A DNA stretch of 64,000 nt, taken from contig NZ_KE386488.1 in the NCBI RefSeq assembly GCF_000427365.1, positions 1,178,001 to 1,242,000 on the forward strand, given 5' to 3'. Under the pieces are notes generated by a model. That model was not told where the DNA came from. It did not search any database and saw nothing but the letters and a program-made list of their open reading frames with translations. This stretch comes from Rikenella microfusus DSM 15922 (GTDB lineage Bacteria > Bacteroidota > Bacteroidia > Bacteroidales > Rikenellaceae). Positions 26,147 to 34,755 of this stretch are shown in pieces (the first letter of the stretch is position 1; each line of letters starts with the position of its first letter). Both the position numbers and the translations under genes were made by a program.

Positions 26147-27463
26147 ATGTACCGGAATGCGGAAGAACCCGTCAGGTTGGTGATGGTCGGTTTCGGTAAC
26201 CGGGCCAGAACTTATGCGGATTATCTGCGCCGGGTTTCCCCGAACTCGGCGGGCGGCCCGGCAGCCCGTGTCGTTGCCGTCGTGGAACCCAATGTTTTCC
26301 GGCTCCGTGCCGCGTTGGAGACGTTTTCTTTGCCCTCCGGCGCCGGTTTCGATACCTGGGAACGGTTTCTGGAGGCGACTTCCCCCACGGGGCCGGCCCG
26401 GTTGTCTGAGATACAGGCCGCGATCGTTACCACCCCGGATCATCTGCACTACGGTATCGCGATGTCCGCCCTGCGGGAGCGGGGATACCATCTCCTGCTC
26501 GAAAAACCCATCGCCCAAAGTTATCGCCAATGCCTCGACATCGCTGAGGCCGCCCGGCAGCGGGGGCTGATCGTCGGCATTTGCCATCCGCTGCGTTATC
26601 ACCCTTTCTTTGTCCGTTTCCGCGAATTGGCACGGGACGAAAGCCGGGTCGGGCGTATCGTCGCCATTTCCTATGCCGAGAATATCGGTTTGGGCCGGAT
26701 GACCCACGCTTTCGTGCGGGGGTTATGGCGGAACCGTACAGCGAGCAATACGCTGCTCGTCTCCAAATGCTGCCACGACGTCGATTATCTGGTCTGGCTG
26801 ACCGGCTCGTCGGCCGTGAGCGTGCGGACCGCCGGAGGATTGTCCCTTTTCCGGCCCGAACGGGCGCCGGGGGCCAGCGCCGGCGCGCAGCGGTGCCTCG
26901 ACTGTCCGATGGAGCGCGAGTGCCCCTATTCGGCGGTGGAACTCTATCTGCGGCAGCGGAAGTGGTTGAGGCATTTCGACCTGCCGCCCGGATTCGGCGA
27001 CGGCGACATACGGCGGGTGTTGCGGGACAGCATATACGGCAGGTGCGTTTACCGGGTCGGAGATAACGACGTCTGGGACCACCAGTCGGTGCAAATCGCG
27101 TTGGCGAACGGAGCGGACGTCGCTTTGGAAGTGAACGGGGTGACGGCTGTCGAGGGACGCCGCATCCATGTGATGGGGTCGAAAGGGGAACTGTGGGGCG
27201 ACGAGCATACCATACGGTTCCGGTATTATCCCACGGCGGGGATGCAGACGGGCGACCGGGAGCAGGAGTGGCATTTCCCGGCCCTGGCCGACGCGCCGGG
27301 ACATGCGGGGGCGGATTATGCCCTGGTCGAAGATTTTTTGAACGGCGTGCGGGCCGTTTTGTCAGGCAGGGGCGGATGGCCGTTGTGCGACATCCGTCAT
27401 TCGATGGAGGCGTACCGCATCGCATTTTTGGAAACGGATAATCAGCGGATAACGAATGGATAA
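26147..27463 (+). CDS. Gfo/Idh/MocA family oxidoreductase
   Basis: A 438-residue NAD(P)-dependent sugar oxidoreductase. N-terminal Rossmann fold VRLVMVGFGNRARTYADYL (about 9-27), the family signature LLLEKPIAQS (about 115-124), and C-terminal alpha/beta domain with KCCHDVDYLVWLTG as the likely active-site helix. A cysteine cluster RCLDCPMERECPY (about 248-260) is present. It lies between rfbB and rfbD, 12 bases after the former and overlapping the latter by 8, so it is expressed with them and may act on a dTDP- or free sugar intermediate. The substrate is unknown. Confidence 0.85.
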   Translation: MYRNAEEPVRLVMVGFGNRARTYADYLRRVSPNSAGGPAARVVAVVEPNVFRLRAALETFSLPSGAGFDTWERFLEATSPTGPARLSEIQAAIVTTPDHLHYGIAMSALRERGYHLLLEKPIAQSYRQCLDIAEAARQRGLIVGICHPLRYHPFFVRFRELARDESRVGRIVAISYAENIGLGRMTHAFVRGLWRNRTASNTLLVSKCCHDVDYLVWLTGSSAVSVRTAGGLSLFRPERAPGASAGAQRCLDCPMERECPYSAVELYLRQRKWLRHFDLPPGFGDGDIRRVLRDSIYGRCVYRVGDNDVWDHQSVQIALANGADVALEVNGVTAVEGRRIHVMGSKGELWGDEHTIRFRYYPTAGMQTGDREQEWHFPALADAPGHAGADYALVEDFLNGVRAVLSGRGGWPLCDIRHSMEAYRIAFLETDNQRITNG

Positions 27464-28346
27464 GATTTTGGTGACCGGCGCGAACGGTCAGTTGGGAAAC
27501 GAACTGCGCGACATCGACCGCAGCGGGAAGTATGCCGGGCGGTACGGGTTCGTCTTTACGGACGTAGCGGAACTGGATATTACGGATCGGGCGGCGGCGG
27601 TGGCTTTTGCGGAGAGCGAGCGGCCGGCGTGGATCGTCAATGCGGCGGCTTATACGGCGGTCGATAAAGCGGAGGTGGACGCGCGGCGGGCGGAGCTGCT
27701 GAATGCCGGTGCGGTGGGCAATCTGGTCGCGGCCGCGGAGGCTGTGGGGGCGGGTTTCGTACAGGTTTCGACGGACTATGTGTTCGACGGGCGTATACCG
27801 GCCGACCGTCATGCGCTGACGGAGGACGATCCGGTGGGACCCTGTTCGGTATATGGGACGACGAAGTGGCAGGGGGAGGAGCTGGCGTTGGCCTATCCGC
27901 GGAGTTTCGTGGTGCGCACGGCGTGGCTTTACAGTACGTATGGCAATAATTTCGTGAAGACGATGCTGCGCCTGGGGGCGGAGCGTCCGGAGCTGGGCGT
28001 GGTGGCGGACCAGTGGGGAACGCCGACCTATGCGGCGGACTTGGCGGCGGCGATCCTGCGCATGATCGCTGTGACGGATGGGGAGGCGTCGGAACGGGCG
28101 GACGGGCTGTTCGGCCTCTATCATTATACGGACGGGGGAGTGGCTACGTGGTGCGATTTCGCACGCGAGATCATGCGTCTGGGGGGACGCAAATGCGAAG
28201 TGCGGGGAATTACTACGGCGGAGTTCGGCGCTGCGGCGCCTCGCCCGGCGTGGTCGGTACTCTCCAAGGATAAGATACGGAACGCGTTCGGCGTTGAGGT
28301 CCCGGACTGGCACGATAGCCTCGCCCGCTGTATCCAAGCCCTTTAA
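27456..28346 (+). CDS. rfbD: dTDP-4-dehydrorhamnose reductase
   Basis: The NAD(P)H-dependent last step of dTDP-L-rhamnose synthesis. 296 residues: TGANGQLGNELRDI (about 6-19), VNAAAYTAVDKAE, VSTDYVFDG and YGTTKWQGEE (catalytic YxxxK), and DQWGTPTYAADLA in the C-terminal half, all standard RmlD motifs. Overlaps the oxidoreductase gene by 8 bases. Repeat element C begins at the base after its stop codon. Confidence 0.94.
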   Translation: MDKILVTGANGQLGNELRDIDRSGKYAGRYGFVFTDVAELDITDRAAAVAFAESERPAWIVNAAAYTAVDKAEVDARRAELLNAGAVGNLVAAAEAVGAGFVQVSTDYVFDGRIPADRHALTEDDPVGPCSVYGTTKWQGEELALAYPRSFVVRTAWLYSTYGNNFVKTMLRLGAERPELGVVADQWGTPTYAADLAAAILRMIAVTDGEASERADGLFGLYHYTDGGVATWCDFAREIMRLGGRKCEVRGITTAEFGAAAPRPAWSVLSKDKIRNAFGVEVPDWHDSLARCIQAL

Positions 28347-28721
28347 ACCGTTCGTTTATTTGTACTGTTCAGGTTTGAGGGTACTGTTCTCTTTAACTTC
28401 GCTACGCTCGTTTTCCTCCTCGCCGCTTACCATAGCCCGTAAACGGTCTCTGGATTCGCTGGCAGCGTCGGTTGTGAACAAAGAGAACCAGAAAAACTTC
28501 CGAACGCATCCCGTTGGGATGCTAATGCCGTATTTGCCCCGATTTTGCTATGCGGGAGGGGGCCGGTTAGTTCCTGCATAAGCCCCTCCCGCATAGCAAA
28601 TGCAAAAGGTAGTTACAGCGTGGCTGCCCGAAGGGCGGCCTCTGGAAAGTCTTTTTGGTTCTTTTTCTTCAGAAAAAGAACGGTTGCCCCTAACCCAACG
28701 TACGGATAAACGAACGAATTG
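28347..28721 (+). repeat. inverted-end intercistronic element, copy C (family 1)
   Basis: About 375 bp, beginning directly after the rfbD stop with ACCGTTCGTTTATTTG and ending in GTACGGATAAACGAACG, 10 bases before the fcl ATG. The interior differs from B and D but has the same layout as A. A long stem TTTGCTATGCGGGAGGGG (from 28544) pairs with 28582-28600 around a loop holding GGTTAG, and a palindrome TTCTTTTTC...AAAAAGAA precedes the right end. A TAGTTACAGCGTGGCTGCCC motif at about 28610 resembles a module at 1-50 and 41110. Confidence 0.85.
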
Positions 28722-28730
28722 AAAAGAGAT

Positions 28731-29819
28731 ATGGAAAAGAGATCGAAGATATACGTGGCCGGGCACCGGGGATTGGTAGGGTCGGCCATTTGGCGGAATC
28801 TCGGAAGCAAAGGGTACGCGAACCTCGTCGGGCGGACCCATGCGGAACTCGATTTGACCGACCAGCAGGCCGTGGAAAAGTTTTTCCGGAAGGAACAGCC
28901 CGAATACGTGTTTCTGGCCGCCGCATACGTCGGCGGGATTATGGCCAACAGCCGGTACCGCGCCGACTTCATCTGGCGCAACCTCCAGATACAGAACAAC
29001 GTGATCGCCTCCGCCCGGCGGTACGGCGTGAAGAAACTGCTATTTCTCGGATCCACCTGCATTTATCCCCGCGAGGCGCCCCAGCCCATGCCCGAAGAGT
29101 GCCTGCTCGCCTCACCTCTGGAATATACCAACGAACCGTACGCCATCGCCAAAATCGCCGGGCTGAAAATGTGCGAAAGTTTCAACCTGCAATACGGCAC
29201 CAACTTCATCGCCGTGATGCCCACCAATCTGTACGGCCCCGAAGACAACTTCGACCTCGAAACCAGCCACGTGCTGCCCGCCCTGGTGCGAAAAATGCAC
29301 CTGGCCAAAGCGCTCGCCGAAAGCAACTGGGGCGTTATACGCGCGGATTTCGCCCGACGGCCCGTCGAAGGAGTAGGCGGCGACGCTTCCGAAGCCGAAA
29401 TTCGGGGAAAGCTCGAAAAATACGGCATTGCCCAGGGGCGGATGACCGTCTGGGGCACCGGGAAGCCCCTGCGCGAATTCCTGTGGAGCGAAGATATGGC
29501 CGACGCCTGCGTTTACATTATGGAGCGGGTCGATTTCAAAGACCTCGCCGCCGGAAAAGGGAGCGAAATCCGGAACTGCCACCTCAATATCGGTACCGGT
29601 ACGGAACTGACCATCGCCGACCTCGTCCGGCGGATCGCCGATACGGTCGGATACCGCGGCGAGATCGTGTTCGACGCATCGAAACCCGACGGCACGATGC
29701 GCAAACTGACAGACCCGTCGCGGCTCCATGCCCTCGGCTGGCGGCACAAAGTATCCATAGAGGAAGGTATAGACCGCCTTTATCGTTGGTACCTGGGGAA
29801 ACAGGCGGATATTTCCTGA
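28731..29819 (+). CDS. fcl: GDP-L-fucose synthase
   Basis: An NADPH-dependent epimerase/reductase that turns GDP-4-keto-6-deoxymannose into GDP-L-fucose (also called wcaG). 362 residues from the ATG at 28731: YVAGHRGLVGSAIWRNL (Rossmann), AAAYVGGIMAN, LGSTCIYPREAPQPMPEE and YAIAKIAGLKMCE (YxxxK), MPTNLYGPEDNFDLETSHV. A slightly upstream ATG (28719) would add four residues inside the repeat end. The GDP-mannose dehydratase gene gmd is not in the window. Fucose may feed capsule or O-glycosylation of secreted proteins. Confidence 0.94.
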   Translation: MEKRSKIYVAGHRGLVGSAIWRNLGSKGYANLVGRTHAELDLTDQQAVEKFFRKEQPEYVFLAAAYVGGIMANSRYRADFIWRNLQIQNNVIASARRYGVKKLLFLGSTCIYPREAPQPMPEECLLASPLEYTNEPYAIAKIAGLKMCESFNLQYGTNFIAVMPTNLYGPEDNFDLETSHVLPALVRKMHLAKALAESNWGVIRADFARRPVEGVGGDASEAEIRGKLEKYGIAQGRMTVWGTGKPLREFLWSEDMADACVYIMERVDFKDLAAGKGSEIRNCHLNIGTGTELTIADLVRRIADTVGYRGEIVFDASKPDGTMRKLTDPSRLHALGWRHKVSIEEGIDRLYRWYLGKQADIS

Positions 29820-29890
29820 AAAATACGGATATTTGTAACCGCCCCGGAATCGGGGGCCGCAGAGCTAACCATTAAACCTCTCAGGAGACG

Positions 29891-30433
29891 ATGAAAAAGA
29901 AAATTTTTGTAGCCTTGATGGCCGTAGCGGTCGGTTTGGGCATGCTGACCGGCTGTTCGAAAGACAAGCCGTATTCTTCGTACAATATCGGGGTCGATTT
30001 TTACGGTCTTCCCAAGCATGAAAACGGCTCCAATTATACCGAAGAAGAGGCTTCGAAATTGCCGGCCGACCAGCGCGACCTCTATTTCGTGGCCAACTAT
30101 CTGGCCGGTTGGCTGATCGACAACGGGTACATCCGGACCAACTACGTGAACGCTCTGGTCATCGAAGGCGCGGATCTGGCTTACAACGATCAGGTTGCGT
30201 ATAACCTGTACGAGAACGAAGTCAAAAGGCTGGACGAAGCCGACCTGGAAAAGGTGCTCGCCGATGCGCAGAAACTTTCGGGCGACGACAAACTGGAGAT
30301 AACCACTTCCGGTACGGTTTCGTTTACTTACAGGCTTACCCGTACCACCACCCTGCCCGAAGGCACGCAGCTGTCGAAACGATATACCGTAAGTTACAGC
30401 CCGGCCTCGGCGAACCCGTCAAATCCCGAATAA
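29891..30433 (+). CDS. lipoprotein of unknown function
   Basis: A 180-residue predicted lipoprotein: basic start MKKK, hydrophobic stretch, lipobox GMLTGC (Cys22). The mature chain has a helical acidic middle (about 50-135, EEEASKLPADQRDLYFVANY) and a threonine-rich beta-like tail (TTSGTVSFTYRLTRTTTL). No family was recognised. It lies 71 bases after fcl and 3 bases before ugd, so it is probably co-transcribed with the nucleotide-sugar gene. Confidence 0.7.
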   Translation: MKKKIFVALMAVAVGLGMLTGCSKDKPYSSYNIGVDFYGLPKHENGSNYTEEEASKLPADQRDLYFVANYLAGWLIDNGYIRTNYVNALVIEGADLAYNDQVAYNLYENEVKRLDEADLEKVLADAQKLSGDDKLEITTSGTVSFTYRLTRTTTLPEGTQLSKRYTVSYSPASANPSNPE

Positions 30434-30436
30434 TCC

Positions 30437-31759
30437 ATGAAGATAGCCATCGTAGGGACGGGGTATGTCGGTCTGGTGACCGGAACCTGTTTCGCGGAAC
30501 TGGGAGTAGACGTTACCTGCGTGGATACCGACGCTTCGAAAATCGAGCGGCTGCGCAGCGGGATCATTCCCATTTACGAGCCTAATCTGGAACTGCTGGT
30601 CGAGAAGAACCACAAAGCGGGACGTCTGCACTTCACCACGTCGTTGGAAGAAGCGCTTCCCGAAGTGGAAATCGTTTTTTCGGCCGTGGGCACGCCGCCC
30701 GACGAAGACGGCTCGGCGGATTTGCGCTACGTGTTGCAGGTGGCCCGCACCATCGGGAGGAATATGGAACGTTACGTTCTTGTGGTAACGAAATCGACCG
30801 TTCCGGTGGGGACGGCCGCCAAAGTCCGTGCGGCCATCCGGGAAGAGCAGGACAAGCGCGGCGTACAGGTGCCGTTCGACGTGGCTTCCAATCCGGAATT
30901 CCTCAAGGAAGGCAATGCCATCGAGGATTTCATGCGACCCGACCGCGTGGTGGTGGGCACCGATTCCGAACGGGCGAGAGACCTGATGACGAAACTTTAC
31001 AAACCGTTGTTGCTGAATAATTTCCGGGTGATGTTCATGGATATTCCGTCGGCCGAGATGACCAAATACGCCGCGAATGCCATGCTGGCCACGCGTATCA
31101 GTTTCATCAACGACGTGGCCAATCTGTGCCAGGCCGTGGGAGCGGACGTCAATATGGTGCGCAAGGGAATCGGGGCGGACAGCCGCATCGGGAACAAGTT
31201 CCTCTATCCGGGCTGCGGATACGGCGGTTCCTGTTTCCCGAAAGACATCAAGGCCTTGATTCGCAGCGCCCAGGAGAACGGGTGCCGGATGGAGGTGCTG
31301 GAGGCGGTGGAGAGGGTCAATGAACGGCAGAAAGGCATCCTGTTCGAGAAACTGGCCCGGCATTTCGGAGGGATACCGAACCTCCGGGGTAAGCGGGTCG
31401 CCTTGTGGGGGTTGGCTTTCAAACCGGGTACGGACGACATGCGGGAAGCGCCGTCCCTAGTGCTGATTCCCCAGTTGCTGGAAGCGGGGGCCGAAGTGGT
31501 GGCCTACGATCCGGTGGCGACGGACGAAGCACGCCGACGGCTGGGCGGCGCCGTCGCTTATGCCGCGGATGCCTATGGGGCCGTGCTGGATGCGGACGCA
31601 TTGGTGTTGCTGACGGAGTGGAAAGAGTTCCGGCTGCCGAATTGGGAAGTGGTGGGAAGGGCCATGCGGGACAGGGTAGTGGTGGACGGCCGCAACATCT
31701 TCGACCGGAACGAACTCCGCGCGCTGGGATTCACCTATTACGGAATCGGAGTGCTGTAA
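30437..31759 (+). CDS. ugd: UDP-glucose 6-dehydrogenase
   Basis: Oxidises UDP-glucose twice to UDP-glucuronate for capsule or exopolysaccharide. 440 residues: NAD site IAIVGTGYVGLVTGTCFAE (about 3-21), VVTKSTVPVGT, NPEFLKEGNAIEDFMRPDRV, the catalytic cysteine in PGCGYGGSCFPKD (about 257-269) and the C-terminal domain from LWGLAFKPGTDDMREAPS. The family could also include UDP-ManNAc or GDP-mannose dehydrogenases, but the motifs favour UDP-glucose. Confidence 0.92.
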   Translation: MKIAIVGTGYVGLVTGTCFAELGVDVTCVDTDASKIERLRSGIIPIYEPNLELLVEKNHKAGRLHFTTSLEEALPEVEIVFSAVGTPPDEDGSADLRYVLQVARTIGRNMERYVLVVTKSTVPVGTAAKVRAAIREEQDKRGVQVPFDVASNPEFLKEGNAIEDFMRPDRVVVGTDSERARDLMTKLYKPLLLNNFRVMFMDIPSAEMTKYAANAMLATRISFINDVANLCQAVGADVNMVRKGIGADSRIGNKFLYPGCGYGGSCFPKDIKALIRSAQENGCRMEVLEAVERVNERQKGILFEKLARHFGGIPNLRGKRVALWGLAFKPGTDDMREAPSLVLIPQLLEAGAEVVAYDPVATDEARRRLGGAVAYAADAYGAVLDADALVLLTEWKEFRLPNWEVVGRAMRDRVVVDGRNIFDRNELRALGFTYYGIGVL

Positions 31760-31778
31760 TCGGGACCATAAGGAGGTA

Positions 31779-31912
31779 AGTATATACGATATTACCCAAA
31801 ATCGGGAAATGATTTCCCTAAACGGCCCTGCGCCCAAGCGGCTACGCCGCTTCGGGGGGGCGGGCCGATGAAAATCAAGTGTGCATAACAATATAGGGTA
31901 AAGTCGTATACC
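31779..31912. repeat. palindromic intergenic element, family 2 copy a
   Basis: About 134 bp between ugd and ribE. The ends TATACGATATTACCC (31783-31797) and GGGTAAAGTCGTATA (31896-31910) are inverted repeats matching at 13 of 15 positions. The core CGGCCCTGCGCCCAAGCGGC folds back on GCCGCTTCGGGGGGGCGG. Related copies occur at 54488 and, as a half-element, at 57120. Confidence 0.75.
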
Positions 31913-31945
31913 TATAGGAAATTCGGACTATCAAAATCGAAAAAT

Positions 31946-32557
31946 ATGTTTTCAGGGATTGTACAGACCGTCGGTACCGTCGTACGGTTGGTGAAAGAAG
32001 GGGACAACCTCCACCTGACATTGAAAGCGGACATTGCGCCCCAATTGCATATCGACCAGAGCGTCGCCCATAACGGCGTGTGCCTGACCGTCGTGGCGCT
32101 CGACACGGAGGCGGGTACCTATACCGTTACCGCCATCCGCGAAACCCTCGAAAAAAGCAACCTCGGCCTCCTGGAAGAAGGCGATCTGGTGAACCTCGAA
32201 CGGAGCATGCGCATGGACGCCCTGCTCGACGGCCATATCGTACAGGGGCACGTCGATACCACCGCCCGTTGCGCGGCCGTCGATTTCGCCGACGGAAGCT
32301 GGTATTACACGTTCGAATACGAAGCGTCCGAACGGATGCGGAAAGCCGGATACGTGACCGTCGAAAAAGGTTCCGTCGCCGTGAACGGGGTCAGCCTGAC
32401 CGTGGTCAATTCCCGGCCGGAGAGCTTCCAGGTAGCCATTATTCCCTATACCCACGAACATACCAATTTCCATACGATACAGCCCGGCACGCGCGTGAAT
32501 CTCGAATTCGACATCATCGGCAAATACGTGGCGCGTCTGCTCGGTACGGACAAATAG
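31946..32557 (+). CDS. ribE: riboflavin synthase, alpha subunit
   Basis: Dismutates two 6,7-dimethyl-8-ribityllumazines to riboflavin. 203 residues made of two lumazine-binding barrels: MFSGIVQTVGTVVRL with DQSVAHNGVCLTVV (about 1-95) and HVDTTARCAAVD with VEKGSVAVNGVSLTVV (about 96-190). No FMN riboswitch-like sequence was seen in the leader, which is occupied by the family 2 element. It stands apart from other rib genes. Confidence 0.95.
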   Translation: MFSGIVQTVGTVVRLVKEGDNLHLTLKADIAPQLHIDQSVAHNGVCLTVVALDTEAGTYTVTAIRETLEKSNLGLLEEGDLVNLERSMRMDALLDGHIVQGHVDTTARCAAVDFADGSWYYTFEYEASERMRKAGYVTVEKGSVAVNGVSLTVVNSRPESFQVAIIPYTHEHTNFHTIQPGTRVNLEFDIIGKYVARLLGTDK

Positions 32558-32575
32558 CCGCTTCGTCCCTCTGCG

Positions 32576-33586
32576 ATGAAAATAAGGACCATACGGGCCG
32601 CTTCTTCGGCCTCGGCGATAGCCGGGGCGGGAGCGGTTTTTCTGTCTCTTCTGGCGGGCTGGGAATGGGCCGCCGTGCCTGCCGTCGCTGTCGTCGTCTA
32701 TTTCGCGGCGGCCCATGTGATGCGGCGGTACGTTATTTTCCGAATCAAACCCATGTACCAGATTCTCCGCTCCCGCGACAGCAAGTCCGGCGAGATCGCC
32801 GAGGAGTATCGGGGACGCGACGTCGTGACCGAAGTCGAGGGCGAATTGCAGGCGTGGGCCGAGCGCAATACGCTGGAGATCGCCCGCCTGCGCGAAAACG
32901 AACAGTACCGGAAAGAGTTCGTCGGCAACGTGTCGCACGAACTGAAGACCCCCCTTTGCAGTATTCAGGGTTATATCCTGACGCTGCTCGACGGCGGCCT
33001 CGAAGACCCCGACATCAACCGGAAATATCTGGAACAGACCGAGAAAAATATAGAACGGCTGATCCATATCGTGCGCGACCTGGAGGACATTTCCCGGTTG
33101 GAAGCCGGGACGCTGGAACTTCGGCGCGAACGTTTCGATCTGCTGGCTCTGGTGGACGAAATCATGCAATCGCTGGAGATGCAGGCCGCGGAGCGGGGTA
33201 TCGTGCTGGTTTCGGATGCCGGTCCGCTCGACCGGCTGATGGTCGATGCCGACCGGGCGAGGGTGGGGCAGGTGCTTATCAACCTGCTGAGCAATTCGAT
33301 CAAATACGGAAAAGAGGGCGGCCGTACACGGGTACGGTACGTGGATATGTTCGAAAAAGTGATGGTCGAAGTGCAGGATAACGGGATCGGCCTGACGGCG
33401 GAGCAGTTGCCCCGTATTTTCGAACGGTTTTACCGAGTGGATAAAAGCCGGTCCCGGGCGGCGGGCGGCACCGGTCTCGGACTGGCCATCGTCAAACATA
33501 TTCTGGAGGCCCACAAGGAGACGATCACCGTACGCAGTACGCCGGACGTCGGGACTACTTTTTCGTTTACGCTGGCCAAAGCCTGA
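32576..33586 (+). CDS. PhoR-type sensor histidine kinase
   Basis: A 336-residue membrane kinase: two hydrophobic segments at about 10-28 and 31-48 with almost no periplasmic loop. The DHp domain carries the phospho-acceptor in VSHELKTPL (His121). The HATPase domain has N box INLLSNSIKYG, G1 DNGIGLT, F box FERFYRVD and G2 GGTGLGLAIV. There is no response regulator next to it, although Bacteroidota PhoR-like kinases usually have one. The very short extracytoplasmic part suggests membrane or internal sensing. Confidence 0.9.
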   Translation: MKIRTIRAASSASAIAGAGAVFLSLLAGWEWAAVPAVAVVVYFAAAHVMRRYVIFRIKPMYQILRSRDSKSGEIAEEYRGRDVVTEVEGELQAWAERNTLEIARLRENEQYRKEFVGNVSHELKTPLCSIQGYILTLLDGGLEDPDINRKYLEQTEKNIERLIHIVRDLEDISRLEAGTLELRRERFDLLALVDEIMQSLEMQAAERGIVLVSDAGPLDRLMVDADRARVGQVLINLLSNSIKYGKEGGRTRVRYVDMFEKVMVEVQDNGIGLTAEQLPRIFERFYRVDKSRSRAAGGTGLGLAIVKHILEAHKETITVRSTPDVGTTFSFTLAKA

Positions 33587-34228
33587 ACCCGGCAGAGGGA
33601 AGGGTGCGGCATGAGCGGGCGAAGAAAAACAAATGCCCGTCGGCGATAGACATACGAATAACCGTAGGGTTATTCGTAAAAGTACCGCGATAGCGGGAGG
33701 GCCGGAGCCACCCCGGGCGGCGGCCTGCAACTGCGCTGCGCTTGTTTCGGCTCCGCTGGCTCCGGCCATACATTAACCGTACTGTTATTTATAAAATCCG
33801 GACGCCCGGGAGCGGTCGCAACTTCCGACGCGTCGAGCGGCGAAATGCGGGCCTCCCGAGGGGGAGGCGTCCGGCCCGCCCGCTGACGCGGAAACTGATT
33901 TTAAACCGTAAGTTTAAGAAGTACTTCCGGCTTCTTACTTGGTATCGAAGTGCGGGTAAAGGCTGCAGATCCGGGAATTCGCATTCCCGGCGAATTTTTC
34001 GCTTCCTTTTTTGCTCGTTCAAAAAAGAAGGTGCCCCGCCGGCATGAGCGGGCCAAGAAAAAATAAATGTCCAACGGCGAAAGACAGTACGTTAGTCCTA
34101 CGATTTATGGCAGGTGGCAAAAACAATCGCCAAGCAAAACGAACAGAACGAAACGAAGAAATACGACAGCCCCGAAACAGACGACAGGCGCCGGGAAAAA
34201 GGATAACCTACAAGTGGCGGATAATGAT
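33587..34228. repeat. mosaic of intergenic repeat modules (family 3, copy 2) with a flanking direct repeat
   Basis: No gene is visible in these 640 bases. A hairpin ACGAATAACC/GGTTATTCGT (33654-33677) is followed by the palindromic GCCGGAGCC...GGCTCCGGCC module (about 33693-33768) and the module ending CCCGCCCGCTGACGCGGAAA (to about 33895). A direct repeat of about 50 bases starting GGCATGAGCGGGC brackets the mosaic, at 33608-33656 and 34041-34090. A T6/A6 palindrome TTTTTTGCTCGTTCAAAAAA lies at about 34009-34028. Compared with 1-330, the two main modules are in swapped order. Confidence 0.65.
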
Positions 34229-34236
34229 TAACTTTG
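34229..34236 (+). promoter_or_regulatory. -7 box for folA
   Basis: TAACTTTG fits TAnnTTTG exactly and lies 19 bases before the ATG at 34255. It rules against an in-frame ATG at 34234, which overlaps the box itself. Confidence 0.6.
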
Positions 34237-34254
34237 CCCCCGAAACAGACAGTT

Positions 34255-34752
34255 ATGATCCTTTCCGTTATCGTCGCCGTCGCAGAGAACGGCGTTATCG
34301 GCAACGCCGGGCGGATGCCGTGGCACATCAGCGAAGACCTGAAGCGGTTCAAACGCATCACCTCCGGCCATCCGGTCGTTATGGGACGCAAGACATTCGA
34401 ATCGCTCGGCAGCAAACCCCTGCCGAACCGGCTTAACATCGTCGTCACCCGCAATCCGGAATTCACCGTACCGGAGGGAGTCGTCGCGGTCTCCTCGCTG
34501 GAACAGGTTGCCGAAAAATATAAAGACACCGCCAAAGAGGTTTTCATTATCGGCGGTGGAGAGATCTACCGGCAGGCCGTGCCGTTGGCCGACAAGCTCT
34601 ACCTGACCCGCATACAGGCCGCGCCGCAGGGCGATACGCATTTTCCGGAAATCACTGCCGACCGGTGGCGCATGGTCTGGAACGAAACGCATCCGGCCGC
34701 CGGGGAAACGCCCGCTTTCGAATTTACGGACTATATCCGCGTCGGACGATAA
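34255..34752 (+). CDS. folA: dihydrofolate reductase
   Basis: NADPH-dependent reduction of dihydrofolate to tetrahydrofolate; the trimethoprim target. 165 residues: LSVIVAVAENGVIGNAGRMPWHISEDLKRF cut here into the start strand, the Met20-type loop and the catalytic Asp in ISEDLKRF. Then come TSGHPVVMGRKTFESLG, LNIVVTRN and EVFIIGGGEIYRQAVPLADK (NADPH pyrophosphate loop). The start is the ATG at 34255, downstream of the -7 box. A 3-base gap separates it from the next gene. Confidence 0.95.
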   Translation: MILSVIVAVAENGVIGNAGRMPWHISEDLKRFKRITSGHPVVMGRKTFESLGSKPLPNRLNIVVTRNPEFTVPEGVVAVSSLEQVAEKYKDTAKEVFIIGGGEIYRQAVPLADKLYLTRIQAAPQGDTHFPEITADRWRMVWNETHPAAGETPAFEFTDYIRVGR

Positions 34753-34755
34753 ACC

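Noticed and set aside
31760-31945. FMN riboswitch before ribE
   Set aside because: None of the conserved FMN aptamer blocks is visible; the gap is taken up by a family 2 palindrome.
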